64,000 nt of DNA from Sulfurovum sp. (GTDB lineage Bacteria > Campylobacterota > Campylobacteria > Campylobacterales > Sulfurovaceae). Positions 1 through 8,082 of the stretch are shown one piece after another. The stretch spans positions 298,497-362,496 of the forward strand of contig JALWLD010000057.1 in the NCBI GenBank assembly GCA_027081115.1, written 5' to 3'. Below the pieces are notes generated by a model that saw only the letters and a program-made list of their open reading frames with translations, ran no database searches and was not told the DNA's origin. Numbering within the stretch: position 1 is the stretch's first letter; each line of letters opens with the position of its first letter. The translations under genes and the position numbers were made by a program.

Positions 1-150
1 AGAGACTCTGTAGATAGTGTAGAAAAGCAGCTTGATGAGTTGGCGCATCTTAAAAAAGAAGCTACAAAGATTCATTTGAAATGTATCTCAGATACGACAT
101 CTATCCTCAATGATGATCAGGTTGCTTACCTTCTGCCAATGTGGCAGTAG
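1..150 (+). CDS. C-terminal fragment of a Spy/CpxP-like periplasmic protein (partial)
   Basis: An open frame enters from the left edge and stops with TAG at 148-150, giving 49 residues of a C-terminus. It contains a charged helix (EKQLDELAHLKKEATKIH) followed by ISDTTSILNDDQVAYLLPMW. An amphipathic helix ending in a 'T.IL..DQ...L' stretch resembles the end of Spy/CpxP (LTXXQ) periplasmic chaperones, but too little is present to be certain. It converges on the TRAP receptor gene, whose stop codon is only four bases away. The start and any signal peptide lie outside the window. Confidence 0.55.
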   Translation, partial: RDSVDSVEKQLDELAHLKKEATKIHLKCISDTTSILNDDQVAYLLPMWQ

Positions 151-153
151 CGA

Positions 154-1251
154 TCAGCTTCTGATCTCTAAGAAATTCTTTGTGCTGATGTCATCCCAGG
201 GTTTATTGAGCTTTTCAAAGGCTTGATAACTTGCCAATACTTTTTTAAAGTCAGCACTCTTTTCACTCTCATCACGAAGTACATCATGCAGTGCGGATTT
301 GGCTGCTTTCATCATCTCTTCAGGGAAAGTTTTTATCTGGACATTTTTAGGCAGGCTTGCCATAGCTTTTGCATTTTCATAGCGAAACTCTTGGAGCATA
401 TTGCCTGTCATCTCTGCTGCTGCTGCTGTGATGATGGCTCTATGTTCTTTAGAGAGCTTTTCCCAACGTGCTTTGTTGAAAGTGATTTCCAAAATTGAAC
501 CGGGCTCATGCCATCCTGTATAGTAGTAATCTGCTGCTTTTGCAAAACCCATCATAGAGTCAAGTGCCGGTCCAACCCATTCGGTAGCATCGATGGTACC
601 TCTTTCCAGGGCAGTATATATCTCTCCGGCAGGGAGTAGTACAGGGTTGACTCCCAAACGTTTCATAACCTCTCCACCAAGACCCGGAATACGCATTTTA
701 AGACCTTTCAGGTCTGCCAGAGAGTTGATCTCTTTTTTAAACCAACCACCCATTTGTGGGCCTGTAGTACCACCAATGAGAGGGTAGAGGTTAAATTTTC
801 CGTAGAGTTCACGCCAGAGTTCATATCCACCGCCAAATTTGAGCCAGGTTATCATCTCCTCAGAGGTTAGTCCCAGTGGCATACCACCAAAAATAGAAAA
901 AGAGGGGTTTTTACCTTTCCAGTAGTAGACACCGGAGTGAAATGCGTCAATTTGTGCAGCAGAGGTCGCATCAAAGACTTGCATTGCGGGTACGAGTATA
1001 TTCTTCGCAAAGACTTTGATCTCGAGTGTGCCATCACTAAGTTCACCACAGCGTTTTGCAAAAGTATCTACCCCTGTACCCATGATGGGGAAGTGTGCAG
1101 GCCAGGAAGTTGCGAGTTTCAGGGTTACTTTTTTAGCTTTAATGACATGAAGATCACCCTTTGATTTTTCTTCGGCTCTATGACAGGCATTGAGTGCCAA
1201 AGCAGATGCACCCAATGCAGCGCCGGTTATAAATTTCCTTCTTTTCATCAT
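154..1251 (-). CDS. TRAP transporter solute-binding protein (DctP/TakP-like), Tat-type lipoprotein signal
   Basis: A 365-residue extracytoplasmic receptor of the TRAP family, which captures organic acids and passes them to a DctQM permease. The N-terminus has a twin-arginine motif (KRRKFIT, Arg4-Arg5), a hydrophobic stretch, and a lipobox-like LNAC at Cys23, so a Tat-exported lipoprotein is plausible. The mature part shows the family pattern LKLATSWP, then LADLKGLKMRIPG, and TEWVGPALD near residue 220. The EWVGP signature is typical of the TakP branch, which binds 2-oxo acids such as pyruvate. No dctQ or dctM lies next to it here, so the permease must be elsewhere or the receptor is an orphan. 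The ligand is inferred from the family. Confidence 0.9.
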   Translation of the reverse strand: MMKRRKFITGAALGASALALNACHRAEEKSKGDLHVIKAKKVTLKLATSWPAHFPIMGTGVDTFAKRCGELSDGTLEIKVFAKNILVPAMQVFDATSAAQIDAFHSGVYYWKGKNPSFSIFGGMPLGLTSEEMITWLKFGGGYELWRELYGKFNLYPLIGGTTGPQMGGWFKKEINSLADLKGLKMRIPGLGGEVMKRLGVNPVLLPAGEIYTALERGTIDATEWVGPALDSMMGFAKAADYYYTGWHEPGSILEITFNKARWEKLSKEHRAIITAAAAEMTGNMLQEFRYENAKAMASLPKNVQIKTFPEEMMKAAKSALHDVLRDESEKSADFKKVLASYQAFEKLNKPWDDISTKNFLEIRS

Positions 1252-1326
1252 CAGATATCCTAATATTAATTAATAAAATAGTAACATAACTATGATGATA
1301 TTTAAGCCTAGAATGAAAGAGTTGTA

Positions 1327-1965
1327 ATGAGATGCCATATTTGTGATGAACCTACGTTAATGTTTATGGACCAGAAGCAGCAGATGCTCTATCATCATTG
1401 TCGTGACTGTGAGTACATTTTTAAACACCCTTCAGTCTATCAGGATTTGGCTGAACAGAAAGCACGTTATGATCTGCATGAGAATGAAGAAGAGAGTGAA
1501 GGGTATAGAGCGTACTTCCAGCGTTTTCTTGATTTTGTTCTGCCGTTGGTACAAAATCCGAAAAGTGCTTTGGATTTTGGTTGTGGTGAGAGTATTTTAC
1601 TTTCATGCATGTTGGAAGAGCAGGGTATAGCCTGTGATTACTATGATCCACTTTACCATCCGGAGGGCCTCAGTGATGATAAAAAGTATGATCTTATAGT
1701 AAGTACAGAAGTGTTTGAACACTTACATCAGCCAAGAGAGGTCTTTGAAAGCTTGATGAAGCGTTTGAATGTGGGTGGGTTTTTGGCCATACAGACTGAA
1801 TTCCATCCAAATGAGATGGGTGCTTTTATGCATTGGTATTATACGAAAGATCCCACACATATTGTATTTTTTACCGCAAAAACATTTGAAGTCCTGAGTG
1901 ATCTTTCCAAATGTCGCTTTGTAGATGACAATGGTAAAAATATGCTTGTTATAAAGAAAAAGTAG
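1327..1965 (+). CDS. Class I SAM-dependent methyltransferase with N-terminal zinc-finger-like CxxC pairs
   Basis: A 212-residue protein. Residues 1-28 hold two cysteine pairs (C3xxC6 and C25xxC28), likely a structural zinc site. A Rossmann methyltransferase domain follows, with motif I DFGCGE at about 83-88, an acidic strand at YDLIVSTEVFEHL (post-motif II/IV region), and a C-terminal half ending in KIK-type basic residues. The Cys-pair plus methyltransferase layout is common in uncharacterised enzymes acting on RNA, proteins or sugars; the substrate cannot be told from sequence. ATG follows an AAAGAG-like ribosome site. It is 11 bases upstream of the next gene and probably co-transcribed with it. 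Confidence 0.8.
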   Translation: MRCHICDEPTLMFMDQKQQMLYHHCRDCEYIFKHPSVYQDLAEQKARYDLHENEEESEGYRAYFQRFLDFVLPLVQNPKSALDFGCGESILLSCMLEEQGIACDYYDPLYHPEGLSDDKKYDLIVSTEVFEHLHQPREVFESLMKRLNVGGFLAIQTEFHPNEMGAFMHWYYTKDPTHIVFFTAKTFEVLSDLSKCRFVDDNGKNMLVIKKK

Positions 1966-1976
1966 GATGAGAAGAG

Positions 1977-2411
1977 ATGTTTAAAGCAATTAGAAATATG
2001 TTTAAAGGTAAAAAAGAAGAAGTTACTACAGATCCTCCGGGAAGAACATTTAAAAGAGTATTGACGGGAGATTATTTTTCCTGTGAAGCCAGTGAAGCTG
2101 ATGAAGCTATGATTGAAGAGTCAAAACATTCTAAAATAGAGCAGATCAAAAATTTGGGACTAGAGCCAAAATTTGTACGTTTTACATATAAAAATAATGA
2201 TATCGACACGGCATATGTTGCATTTCAAAAAGAGGTATTTGCAAAAAAGTGGAATATGATCCATGTCACAGAGATCTCTTTTACCATCAGGGCAAACAAT
2301 ATTGCTGAGTTTGAAAAAATGGCGGGTGTTTCACTAAAAGATGATTTTAATGATCTGACAGAAGTAACATATGATGGACAAGAACGCCGAAAAGAGGAGA
2401 GAAAGTCTTAA
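1977..2411 (+). CDS. Conserved hypothetical protein, 144 aa, soluble
   Basis: Not recognised as a named family. It has no signal peptide or membrane segment. It begins with a basic helix (MFKAIRNMFKGKKEE), has an acidic middle (EASEADEAMIEESKHSK), a predicted alpha/beta segment around FVRFTYKNNDIDTAYVAFQKEVF, and ends in a basic/acidic mixed tail (DGQERRKEERKS). The start codon lies 11 bases after the methyltransferase and the pair is probably one transcript. Its stop overlaps by four bases the stop of the convergent MurF-like gene. Confidence 0.7.
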   Translation: MFKAIRNMFKGKKEEVTTDPPGRTFKRVLTGDYFSCEASEADEAMIEESKHSKIEQIKNLGLEPKFVRFTYKNNDIDTAYVAFQKEVFAKKWNMIHVTEISFTIRANNIAEFEKMAGVSLKDDFNDLTEVTYDGQERRKEERKS

Positions 2412-3388
2412 AAAAGGCTGTACTCTTCTTTGATGGTATGTAAGATGCTTTTGTCTGCATTGTAGATGAATGCGTAGTTAAAGTGAACACTTTTGAGTAT
2501 TTCACGTACTTCTTCTTCGGTCTTGAACCAGTGTGGGTGGTCAATATTTGGTACTTTGGTCTTTGGTGGTGTCAGTACAATACTTTTTACCCACATATTA
2601 CTTCTCATGACATACTCTCTTGCCTTGGCTATATCGGGTAGATTGTCTGTAAAGATGGCAACTCTGTCTGAGTTACTTGGTCTTGTACTTTTGAGTTTCA
2701 TATCTATGAAAACAGGCTGGAAGTGTTTGGTGTATTTGATCTTGTCAATGTTATATGGTAACTCCTGTTCATCACAAAAATCAACGACACGAAGCAGGTA
2801 CTCCAAATGGAAAGGAATAAGTTCTTTTTCCTGATAGACAAAAGAACCTACTTTAAAAGTGGTTCTAAAGAGTGTATCGGAGACTGCATAGCCGTCTACT
2901 TCTTTGTTGAGTCTTTTTGCATCGGGTTTAATGAGCTGCATTAACTCTTTGTCCGTGCCGATAAAAAGAGAATCGTCGGCATTGAGTATCTGTTCAAAGG
3001 CTTTACGCCAGTCATTGGCAATGAAAGCAATGTTTGTCTTATGTGAAAGTATCATCTTTAAGAAAGTAACTTCATGCTCTGAGAGTAAGAAAAATGAAGA
3101 CTCTTTTTTAATGACCACATAACGGATGAGTTTAAAAGCAGCCAGTTGAATATCGGAGACTTTGATCCAGGCGATCTCTTCATCTTTACATATGATATTT
3201 TCATCATCATATACGATGGCATAGGCACCGTTTTCTATGGCTTTGTCTATCTCTTCCTGGTTGGAAGAGAAGAAGAGGTCACCATGGTCTACTTTGGAAG
3301 GGTAGACCGTTGCAGACTCAATGGCCTGTACTTTTGGAGTGTTGCTGAGTTTACCCTCTGTGAGGTTTAAAATATCTTCTATTTTCAT
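2408..3388 (-). CDS. MurF/Mur-ligase-like protein without the ATP-binding motif
   Basis: A 326-residue protein starting at MKIEDILNL; a longer frame to 3442 exists, but this start sits 2 bases after the metG stop and fits the family. Residues 1-75 resemble the UDP-MurNAc-binding N-domain of MurE/MurF ligases (SRKV-type segment 'ATVYPSKVDHGDLFFS' followed by AIENGAYAIVYDD). The central region lacks the GxxGKT/S P-loop that a working Mur ligase needs, while the tail (FIYNADKSILHTIKEEY) is again MurF-like. It is therefore probably a degenerate or repurposed Mur ligase paralogue, either catalytically dead or with a different role. Co-transcription with metG is likely. Confidence 0.65.
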   Translation of the reverse strand: MKIEDILNLTEGKLSNTPKVQAIESATVYPSKVDHGDLFFSSNQEEIDKAIENGAYAIVYDDENIICKDEEIAWIKVSDIQLAAFKLIRYVVIKKESSFFLLSEHEVTFLKMILSHKTNIAFIANDWRKAFEQILNADDSLFIGTDKELMQLIKPDAKRLNKEVDGYAVSDTLFRTTFKVGSFVYQEKELIPFHLEYLLRVVDFCDEQELPYNIDKIKYTKHFQPVFIDMKLKSTRPSNSDRVAIFTDNLPDIAKAREYVMRSNMWVKSIVLTPPKTKVPNIDHPHWFKTEEEVREILKSVHFNYAFIYNADKSILHTIKEEYSLF

Positions 3389-3390
3389 CT

Positions 3391-5352
3391 TTACCCTATA
3401 GGTGTTCCAGCCGTTTTTGGCTTTTCGGGACGGATCATACATAGACCGTTCTCATCTTTGGCAGCTAAAAGCATACCTTCACTTTTATAACCCATCAGTT
3501 TGGCCGGTTTGAGGTTGGCAACGACACAAACCTGCGTGTCCAGCATATCATCAGCTGAGTACCACTCTTTGATGCCTGCGACTACTTGTCTTGGTTCCTC
3601 TTCACCTACATCTACCTGAAGTAAAAGCAGTTTCTTACTTTTAGGTACCTCTTCGGCTTTTACTACAGTTCCTACTTTCAATGAAGTTTGGAAAAACTGG
3701 TCAATACCGATAAGTGCAATACCTTCGGTCTCTTTGGACTCAGACTTTTTTGCTTCTTTTTTTGTGTTTTCTGAGTTTTTTGAAGGGTTGTCTTTTGGTT
3801 GGGCCTGTTCTAACAGAGGCTCTTCTACACGGGGGAAAAGAGGTTCAATCTTTTCAAGGGTAAATGTCTCTAACAGCGCTGTACCTTTTACCATCGCATT
3901 CCAAGAGTTATTGTCTATTTTGAAGTTGAGTGCAGATGCGATCTTGGTACATACTTCAGGCATGACAGGGTAGAGCATAATACCTACTTTGGAGAGGATC
4001 GCAGCAATGAGACCGTTGAGTGCCATTGCTTCTTCTTCTTTTCCCTCTTTCATGAGTGTCCAAGGCTGATATTTGTCAATAGATTTATTGGCAACAGCCA
4101 ATGGTCTCCAAAGTTCTTCGAGGTAACGGTGCAGTTGCATATCGAAAAGCAGTGGCTCCAGTTTTTCAAGTGAGGCATGGACTTCATCCAACTCTGTCTG
4201 ATAATACTTCGCGACGTTAGAAGAGTCTACTTTGCCTTCAAAGTATTTACCTGACATACCAATCAGACGGTTTAAAAGGTTTCCAAGGTCATTACCAAGG
4301 TCAGAGTTGATTCTGTCAATGAGTGCTTTTTGAGAGAAGTCTCCGTCTCCGCCAAAAGGTACTTCTCTGAGCATAAAGTAACGGAAGTTGTCCAGGCCAT
4401 ATGCATCTGCTACTTCTTTTGGGTTTACTACATTTCCTTTTGATTTTGACATCTTTTCTCCATCACGTGTCCACCAACCGTGTGCTGCGATATGTTTGGG
4501 TAAAGGAAGCCCAAGAGACATGAGGAATGCAGGCCAGTAGATAGCATGAAAACGTAAAATATCTTTTCCTATCAGGTGTACACGTGCAGGCCAGAAATCC
4601 ATATCTGCCTCATCGGTGCCGTAACCAAGTGCTGTGACATAGTTCATAAGGGCATCGAGCCAGACATACATGACATGTTTAGGATCATTCAGGTCAGCAG
4701 GGAGTTTTACACCCCAGTCAAAAGATGTTCTGGTAATAGAGAGGTCATTGAGTCCACCTTCTACAAAACGGATCACTTCATTTCTTTTGCTCTTTGGTAA
4801 AATACAGTCCGGGTTGTCATTGTACCATGCAAGCAGTTTGTCCTGATAGGCTGAGAGTTTAAAGAAGTAACTCTCCTCTTCAACAATGGTTGTCGGTTTT
4901 CCACACTCCGGGCAGAATTCTCCATCTACGAGTTGTGTCTCAGGAAAGAAAGTTTCACAAGAGATACAGTAGTGACCTTTGTACTGGTCTTTATATATGT
5001 CTCCATTGTTGTGCATGACTGAAAAAGCTTTTTGTACTCCTTTCATATGATCTGCGTCAGTGGTTCTGATAAATTTATCGTATGAGATGTCAAAGTCATC
5101 CCAAAGATCTTTAAAGGTTGCAGAAATTTCGTCTGCATAGGCTTGGGTGCTTTTTCCTCTTGACTTTGCAGCCTCTTCGATCTTTTGACCGTGTTCATCG
5201 GTACCTGTAAGAAAGAAAGTATCCAGACCGGACATACGTGAGTAACGTGCAACGGTGTCTGCAATGATGGTTGTGTAGGCATGACCGATATGGGCAATGT
5301 CATTAACATAATAGATAGGGGTTGTGATATACGCTTTTTTGTGACAAGACAT
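3391..5352 (-). CDS. metG: Methionyl-tRNA synthetase
   Basis: Charges tRNA-Met with methionine in the cytoplasm. The chosen start (MSCHKKAYIT, 653 residues) follows an AAGGAA ribosome site; the longer frame to 5427 would begin upstream of the likely promoter. Class I signatures are intact: HIGH at 21-24 and KMSKSKGN near 305. A zinc-knuckle insert with CISC and CPEC pairs lies around residues 120-145. A Lys/Glu-rich linker (about 520-550) joins an OB-fold C-terminal tRNA-binding domain (LKVGTVV, PKSKKLLLLQVDVG, ANLKPAKLMG), the usual dimerising Arc1p-like module. The downstream MurF-like gene begins 2 bases after its stop. Confidence 0.97.
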   Translation of the reverse strand: MSCHKKAYITTPIYYVNDIAHIGHAYTTIIADTVARYSRMSGLDTFFLTGTDEHGQKIEEAAKSRGKSTQAYADEISATFKDLWDDFDISYDKFIRTTDADHMKGVQKAFSVMHNNGDIYKDQYKGHYCISCETFFPETQLVDGEFCPECGKPTTIVEEESYFFKLSAYQDKLLAWYNDNPDCILPKSKRNEVIRFVEGGLNDLSITRTSFDWGVKLPADLNDPKHVMYVWLDALMNYVTALGYGTDEADMDFWPARVHLIGKDILRFHAIYWPAFLMSLGLPLPKHIAAHGWWTRDGEKMSKSKGNVVNPKEVADAYGLDNFRYFMLREVPFGGDGDFSQKALIDRINSDLGNDLGNLLNRLIGMSGKYFEGKVDSSNVAKYYQTELDEVHASLEKLEPLLFDMQLHRYLEELWRPLAVANKSIDKYQPWTLMKEGKEEEAMALNGLIAAILSKVGIMLYPVMPEVCTKIASALNFKIDNNSWNAMVKGTALLETFTLEKIEPLFPRVEEPLLEQAQPKDNPSKNSENTKKEAKKSESKETEGIALIGIDQFFQTSLKVGTVVKAEEVPKSKKLLLLQVDVGEEEPRQVVAGIKEWYSADDMLDTQVCVVANLKPAKLMGYKSEGMLLAAKDENGLCMIRPEKPKTAGTPIG

Positions 5353-5404
5353 GTTTTGTATTTCCTTAAACAAATGAGTTTTTGGTTTTACATGGGAGTG
5401 TAAA

Positions 5405-5410
5405 ATTATA
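5405..5410 (-). promoter_or_regulatory. Likely -10 element for metG
   Basis: Reading the minus strand, TATAAT is present about 53 bases upstream of the metG start at 5352. No clear -35 is seen, which is normal for the housekeeping sigma factor of this group. Its position inside the longer metG frame supports the shorter start. Confidence 0.45.
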
Positions 5411-5472
5411 AAAGAGATTCTACCCAAAATGTGCTGTATTTGGGATGATTTTGTTATGATACATTTATGTGA

Positions 5473-5486
5473 TATAATTATATAAT
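5473..5486 (+). promoter_or_regulatory. Two overlapping-spaced TATAAT boxes upstream of the 166-aa gene
   Basis: Two TATAAT hexamers (5473-5478 and 5481-5486) lie 40-50 bases before the GTG at 5526, in an AT-rich divergent intergenic region. Either could serve as the -10 for the downstream gene. Confidence 0.5.
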
Positions 5487-5525
5487 AAAAACAGATTTAT
5501 AATTTGTGAAGGAAGGAACATAGAC

Positions 5526-6026
5526 GTGGAACTTAAAACAGCTCAGGAGCGGGAAGCCTTTTCTCAGAAGAATACCTACAGTGCTGATGAAAAAAAATAC
5601 ATCATGGAACGCTTAAATGCTGAACGTCGTGTGAAGCAAAAGAAAGAAGATATTGCACATAAGTATACAAACTTTACAGAAGAAGAGAAGAAGAATATTT
5701 TAAATGAGCTCAATGAAAAACGTCTTGAATTACAGATCTACGATGAGATCAAAAGACAGCGTACCTTTAAGAAAAAGATCTATATTTATGATTCGTATAA
5801 ATTTTACAAAATAGTAAATATGGAGAGAGAATATTTTATCCGTATAGAGGATGTAGAGTCCCTTACAGCACGACCGGTTATTTTGACATTGTGTTATCGT
5901 AGTTTTGGAGAGTTGAAAAAAAGAGACTTTCTTATGAAAGTGATGGTACACTCCAATAAAGTTTATATTTCAAATGATATGTTAAGGGTCTATTTCAAAG
6001 CCTATCAACTTGAAGATGAGAGGTAG
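5526..6026 (+). CDS. Conserved hypothetical protein, N-terminal coiled coil, 166 aa
   Basis: Family not recognised. The GTG start follows GAAGGAAGG. Residues 1-80 are strongly helical and charged with two similar segments (YSADEKKYIMERLNAERR and FTEEEKKNILNELNEKR), apparently an internal duplication of about 35 residues. Residues 80-166 look like a small beta-rich domain (KKKIYIYDSYKFYKIVN, FIRIEDVESL, VILTLCYRSF). No membrane segment. The next gene, a GIY-YIG protein, starts 9 bases later, so they probably share a transcript; no shared function is implied. Confidence 0.7.
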   Translation: MELKTAQEREAFSQKNTYSADEKKYIMERLNAERRVKQKKEDIAHKYTNFTEEEKKNILNELNEKRLELQIYDEIKRQRTFKKKIYIYDSYKFYKIVNMEREYFIRIEDVESLTARPVILTLCYRSFGELKKRDFLMKVMVHSNKVYISNDMLRVYFKAYQLEDER

Positions 6027-6035
6027 TTACTAGTC

Positions 6036-6281
6036 GTGTATTATGTGTATATCGTACGTTGTGCAGATGAAACCCTCTACACAGGGATCGCTACGGAGTT
6101 GGAACGTCGTATAGAAGAACACAACTCTTCTCAAAAAGGTGCTAAATATACACGAGTGAGACGACCTGTGAGTTTAGTGTACCAAGAAAAGTTCCCAGAC
6201 AGAAGCAGTGCCTCAAAAAGAGAATATGAGATCAAAAAGAAGATGAACAGGTCAGAAAAACTTAAACTTATTGCACGCTAA
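6036..6281 (+). CDS. GIY-YIG nuclease family protein (UPF0213/YhbQ-like)
   Basis: An 81-residue single-domain GIY-YIG protein. The motif is YYVYIVRCADETLYTGIA, with the family's YVY...TGI spacing, followed by conserved Arg (LERRIEEHN) and a Glu-containing region at REYEIKK. The length matches the YhbQ/UPF0213 group, which carries the nuclease fold without extra domains; E. coli YhbQ has reported activity on branched or damaged DNA, but most members are untested. GTG start, with no strong ribosome site, 9 bases after the preceding stop. Confidence 0.85.
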   Translation: MYYVYIVRCADETLYTGIATELERRIEEHNSSQKGAKYTRVRRPVSLVYQEKFPDRSSASKREYEIKKKMNRSEKLKLIAR

Positions 6282-6333
6282 ATACACACATTTACTCTAT
6301 ACTTTTCATACCTAAGTGTCTCAAGGAGACCGT

Positions 6334-8082
6334 ATGAAAAATAGTTTTACTCATTTTGGTGAATTGTATCATCTGTTAGAAAAGAGCTCGCCTAAAAAAA
6401 ACTTTATCCATGACCTTGAGACAAAGGAGTGGGTAGCACTTTCAAAAGAAGATTTTTTACAAAATATACGCTATTTGACACTTGCTTTTTTTGAAAATGA
6501 TTGGAGTGGCAAGCAGGTTGCCATTTCTATCTCCTCCTCTTCATCCTGGCTTATGCTTGATTATGCCCTGATGCTTTCAGGTGCAGTTTCAGTCCCGCTT
6601 TTTACCAATATCTCATCCAAAAACCTACGTTATCAGCTTTTAGATGCCAATATCCAGACTATTTTTATAGAAGACGAATCGCAGGAGTATGCAATACAAC
6701 AGGTAGATGAGAATTTAGAACTCATCTATATAGATCAAAATATAAGTGGCTATAGAACACTTGATATGTTTTTGGTTCAAGGTAAAGCTTTGGATGAGGG
6801 AAATCCTACTCTTTTTTCAGAACTGCTTGGACGTATTCAGGCAGATAACTTGTCAACGATTGTCTACACCTCAGGTACTTCGGGTAATCCAAAGGGAGTA
6901 GAATTGAGTCATCGTAACCTAATCTCCCAAATCAAAGCGACAGCAGAAAATTACTATTTTGAAAAAAATGAAGATATTGCTTTCTCTTTTTTACCTCTTG
7001 CACATATTTTTGAGCGTATGGTTATGCACTTTTATATTTCACAAGAAGTAAGCATCTACTTTGCAGATGATGTCAAAAATGTAGGACTCCTCTTAAAAGA
7101 GGTCAATCCTACCGTGATGACGGTTGTACCTAGACTGTTAGAAAAAGTGTATTTTAAGATGAAAACAAAAGCAATGGAAGGCAATGTGTTAAAAAAAGGG
7201 CTTGTTATGCTGGCTTTTTATCGTGCTGGGACAAAAGATCCTACAAAGAAAGTGAACGTTTTGGACCGCTTACTTGACAGGCTTGTTTATAAAAAACTCC
7301 GTTTGGCTTTCGGAGAGAGAATGCGTATGATGATCTCAGGAGGAGCAGCACTCTCCGATACTCTGTATCGTTTTTATCTCAATATCGGTGCTTGTGTCTA
7401 CCAGGGGTATGGTTTGACAGAATCTAGCCCAGTTATTGCTTCCAATACGCCTAAAGAGAATAAAGTAGGTACATGTGGTAAGCCTTTCCCCGGAGTAGAG
7501 GTCAAGTTGAGTCATACAGGGGAACTTTTAGCCAAAGGACCCAATATTATGTTGGGTTATCACAATAATGAAGATGCTACAGCCAAGGCCAAAGATGAAC
7601 AGGGGTGGCTACATACTGGAGACCTTGCCAAGATAGATGAAGAGGGGTATATCACTATTACGGGACGTGCTAAAGAGTTGCTCAAAACATCAACAGGCAA
7701 GTATGTCTCTTCTGTATATATCGAACAGGAGTTGAAAAAGAACGGATGGTTTGAACAGGCTATGGTTGTAGGTGATGCAAAACCCTATGTTGTTGCACTA
7801 CTTTTTATTGAGCATGAGTTCTTAGGCAGTTTGGCTAAAAAAATGAATACTACACCACTCAAAGCGTTGCAGTCAAAAAAGTTTAAAACTATGGTAGAAA
7901 AATATATTAAAAGTATCAATAAAAAACTGAACCATTGGGAAAAGATACGGGAACACAAAGTGTTGGCTGATGAATTGAATATAGAAGAGGGATTTTTGAC
8001 ACCGTCTATGAAGTTGGCAAAAGAAGCTTTACAAATGTACTACAGTGTGGAAATAGATGAGATGTATAAGGATCATGTATGA
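6334..8082 (+). CDS. fadD: Long-chain acyl-CoA synthetase / AMP-dependent ligase
   Basis: A 582-residue ANL-superfamily enzyme that adenylates a fatty acid and transfers it to CoA, the entry step of fatty-acid degradation. The start ATG at 6334 follows AAGGAG at 6323-6328; an in-frame codon at 6316 has no such site. Motifs: P-loop-like YTSGTSGNPKG near 175-186, YQGYGLTESSP near 357, HTGDLAKIDEEGY near 427, and the hinge/lysine region GRAKELLKTSTGKYVS. This last form (KTSTGKYVSP-like) is typical of long-chain FadD/ACSL types. It overlaps the thiolase start by four bases (ATGA), so it is the first gene of a translationally coupled operon. Confidence 0.92.
   Translation: MKNSFTHFGELYHLLEKSSPKKNFIHDLETKEWVALSKEDFLQNIRYLTLAFFENDWSGKQVAISISSSSSWLMLDYALMLSGAVSVPLFTNISSKNLRYQLLDANIQTIFIEDESQEYAIQQVDENLELIYIDQNISGYRTLDMFLVQGKALDEGNPTLFSELLGRIQADNLSTIVYTSGTSGNPKGVELSHRNLISQIKATAENYYFEKNEDIAFSFLPLAHIFERMVMHFYISQEVSIYFADDVKNVGLLLKEVNPTVMTVVPRLLEKVYFKMKTKAMEGNVLKKGLVMLAFYRAGTKDPTKKVNVLDRLLDRLVYKKLRLAFGERMRMMISGGAALSDTLYRFYLNIGACVYQGYGLTESSPVIASNTPKENKVGTCGKPFPGVEVKLSHTGELLAKGPNIMLGYHNNEDATAKAKDEQGWLHTGDLAKIDEEGYITITGRAKELLKTSTGKYVSSVYIEQELKKNGWFEQAMVVGDAKPYVVALLFIEHEFLGSLAKKMNTTPLKALQSKKFKTMVEKYIKSINKKLNHWEKIREHKVLADELNIEEGFLTPSMKLAKEALQMYYSVEIDEMYKDHV

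Noticed and set aside
410-435. GCTGCTGCTGCTG run in the TRAP receptor gene
   Set aside because: It encodes an Ala-rich helix (AAAAE) in the correct frame and is short; a simple codon run, not a regulatory repeat.
3388-3442. Upstream extension of the MurF-like frame to 3442
   Set aside because: It would overlap metG by 52 bases with no ribosome site, and the family-like start is MKIEDIL at 3388.
5353-5427. Extended metG start at 5427
   Set aside because: A TATAAT at 5405-5410 on the same strand and an AAGGAA site before 5352 support the shorter start.
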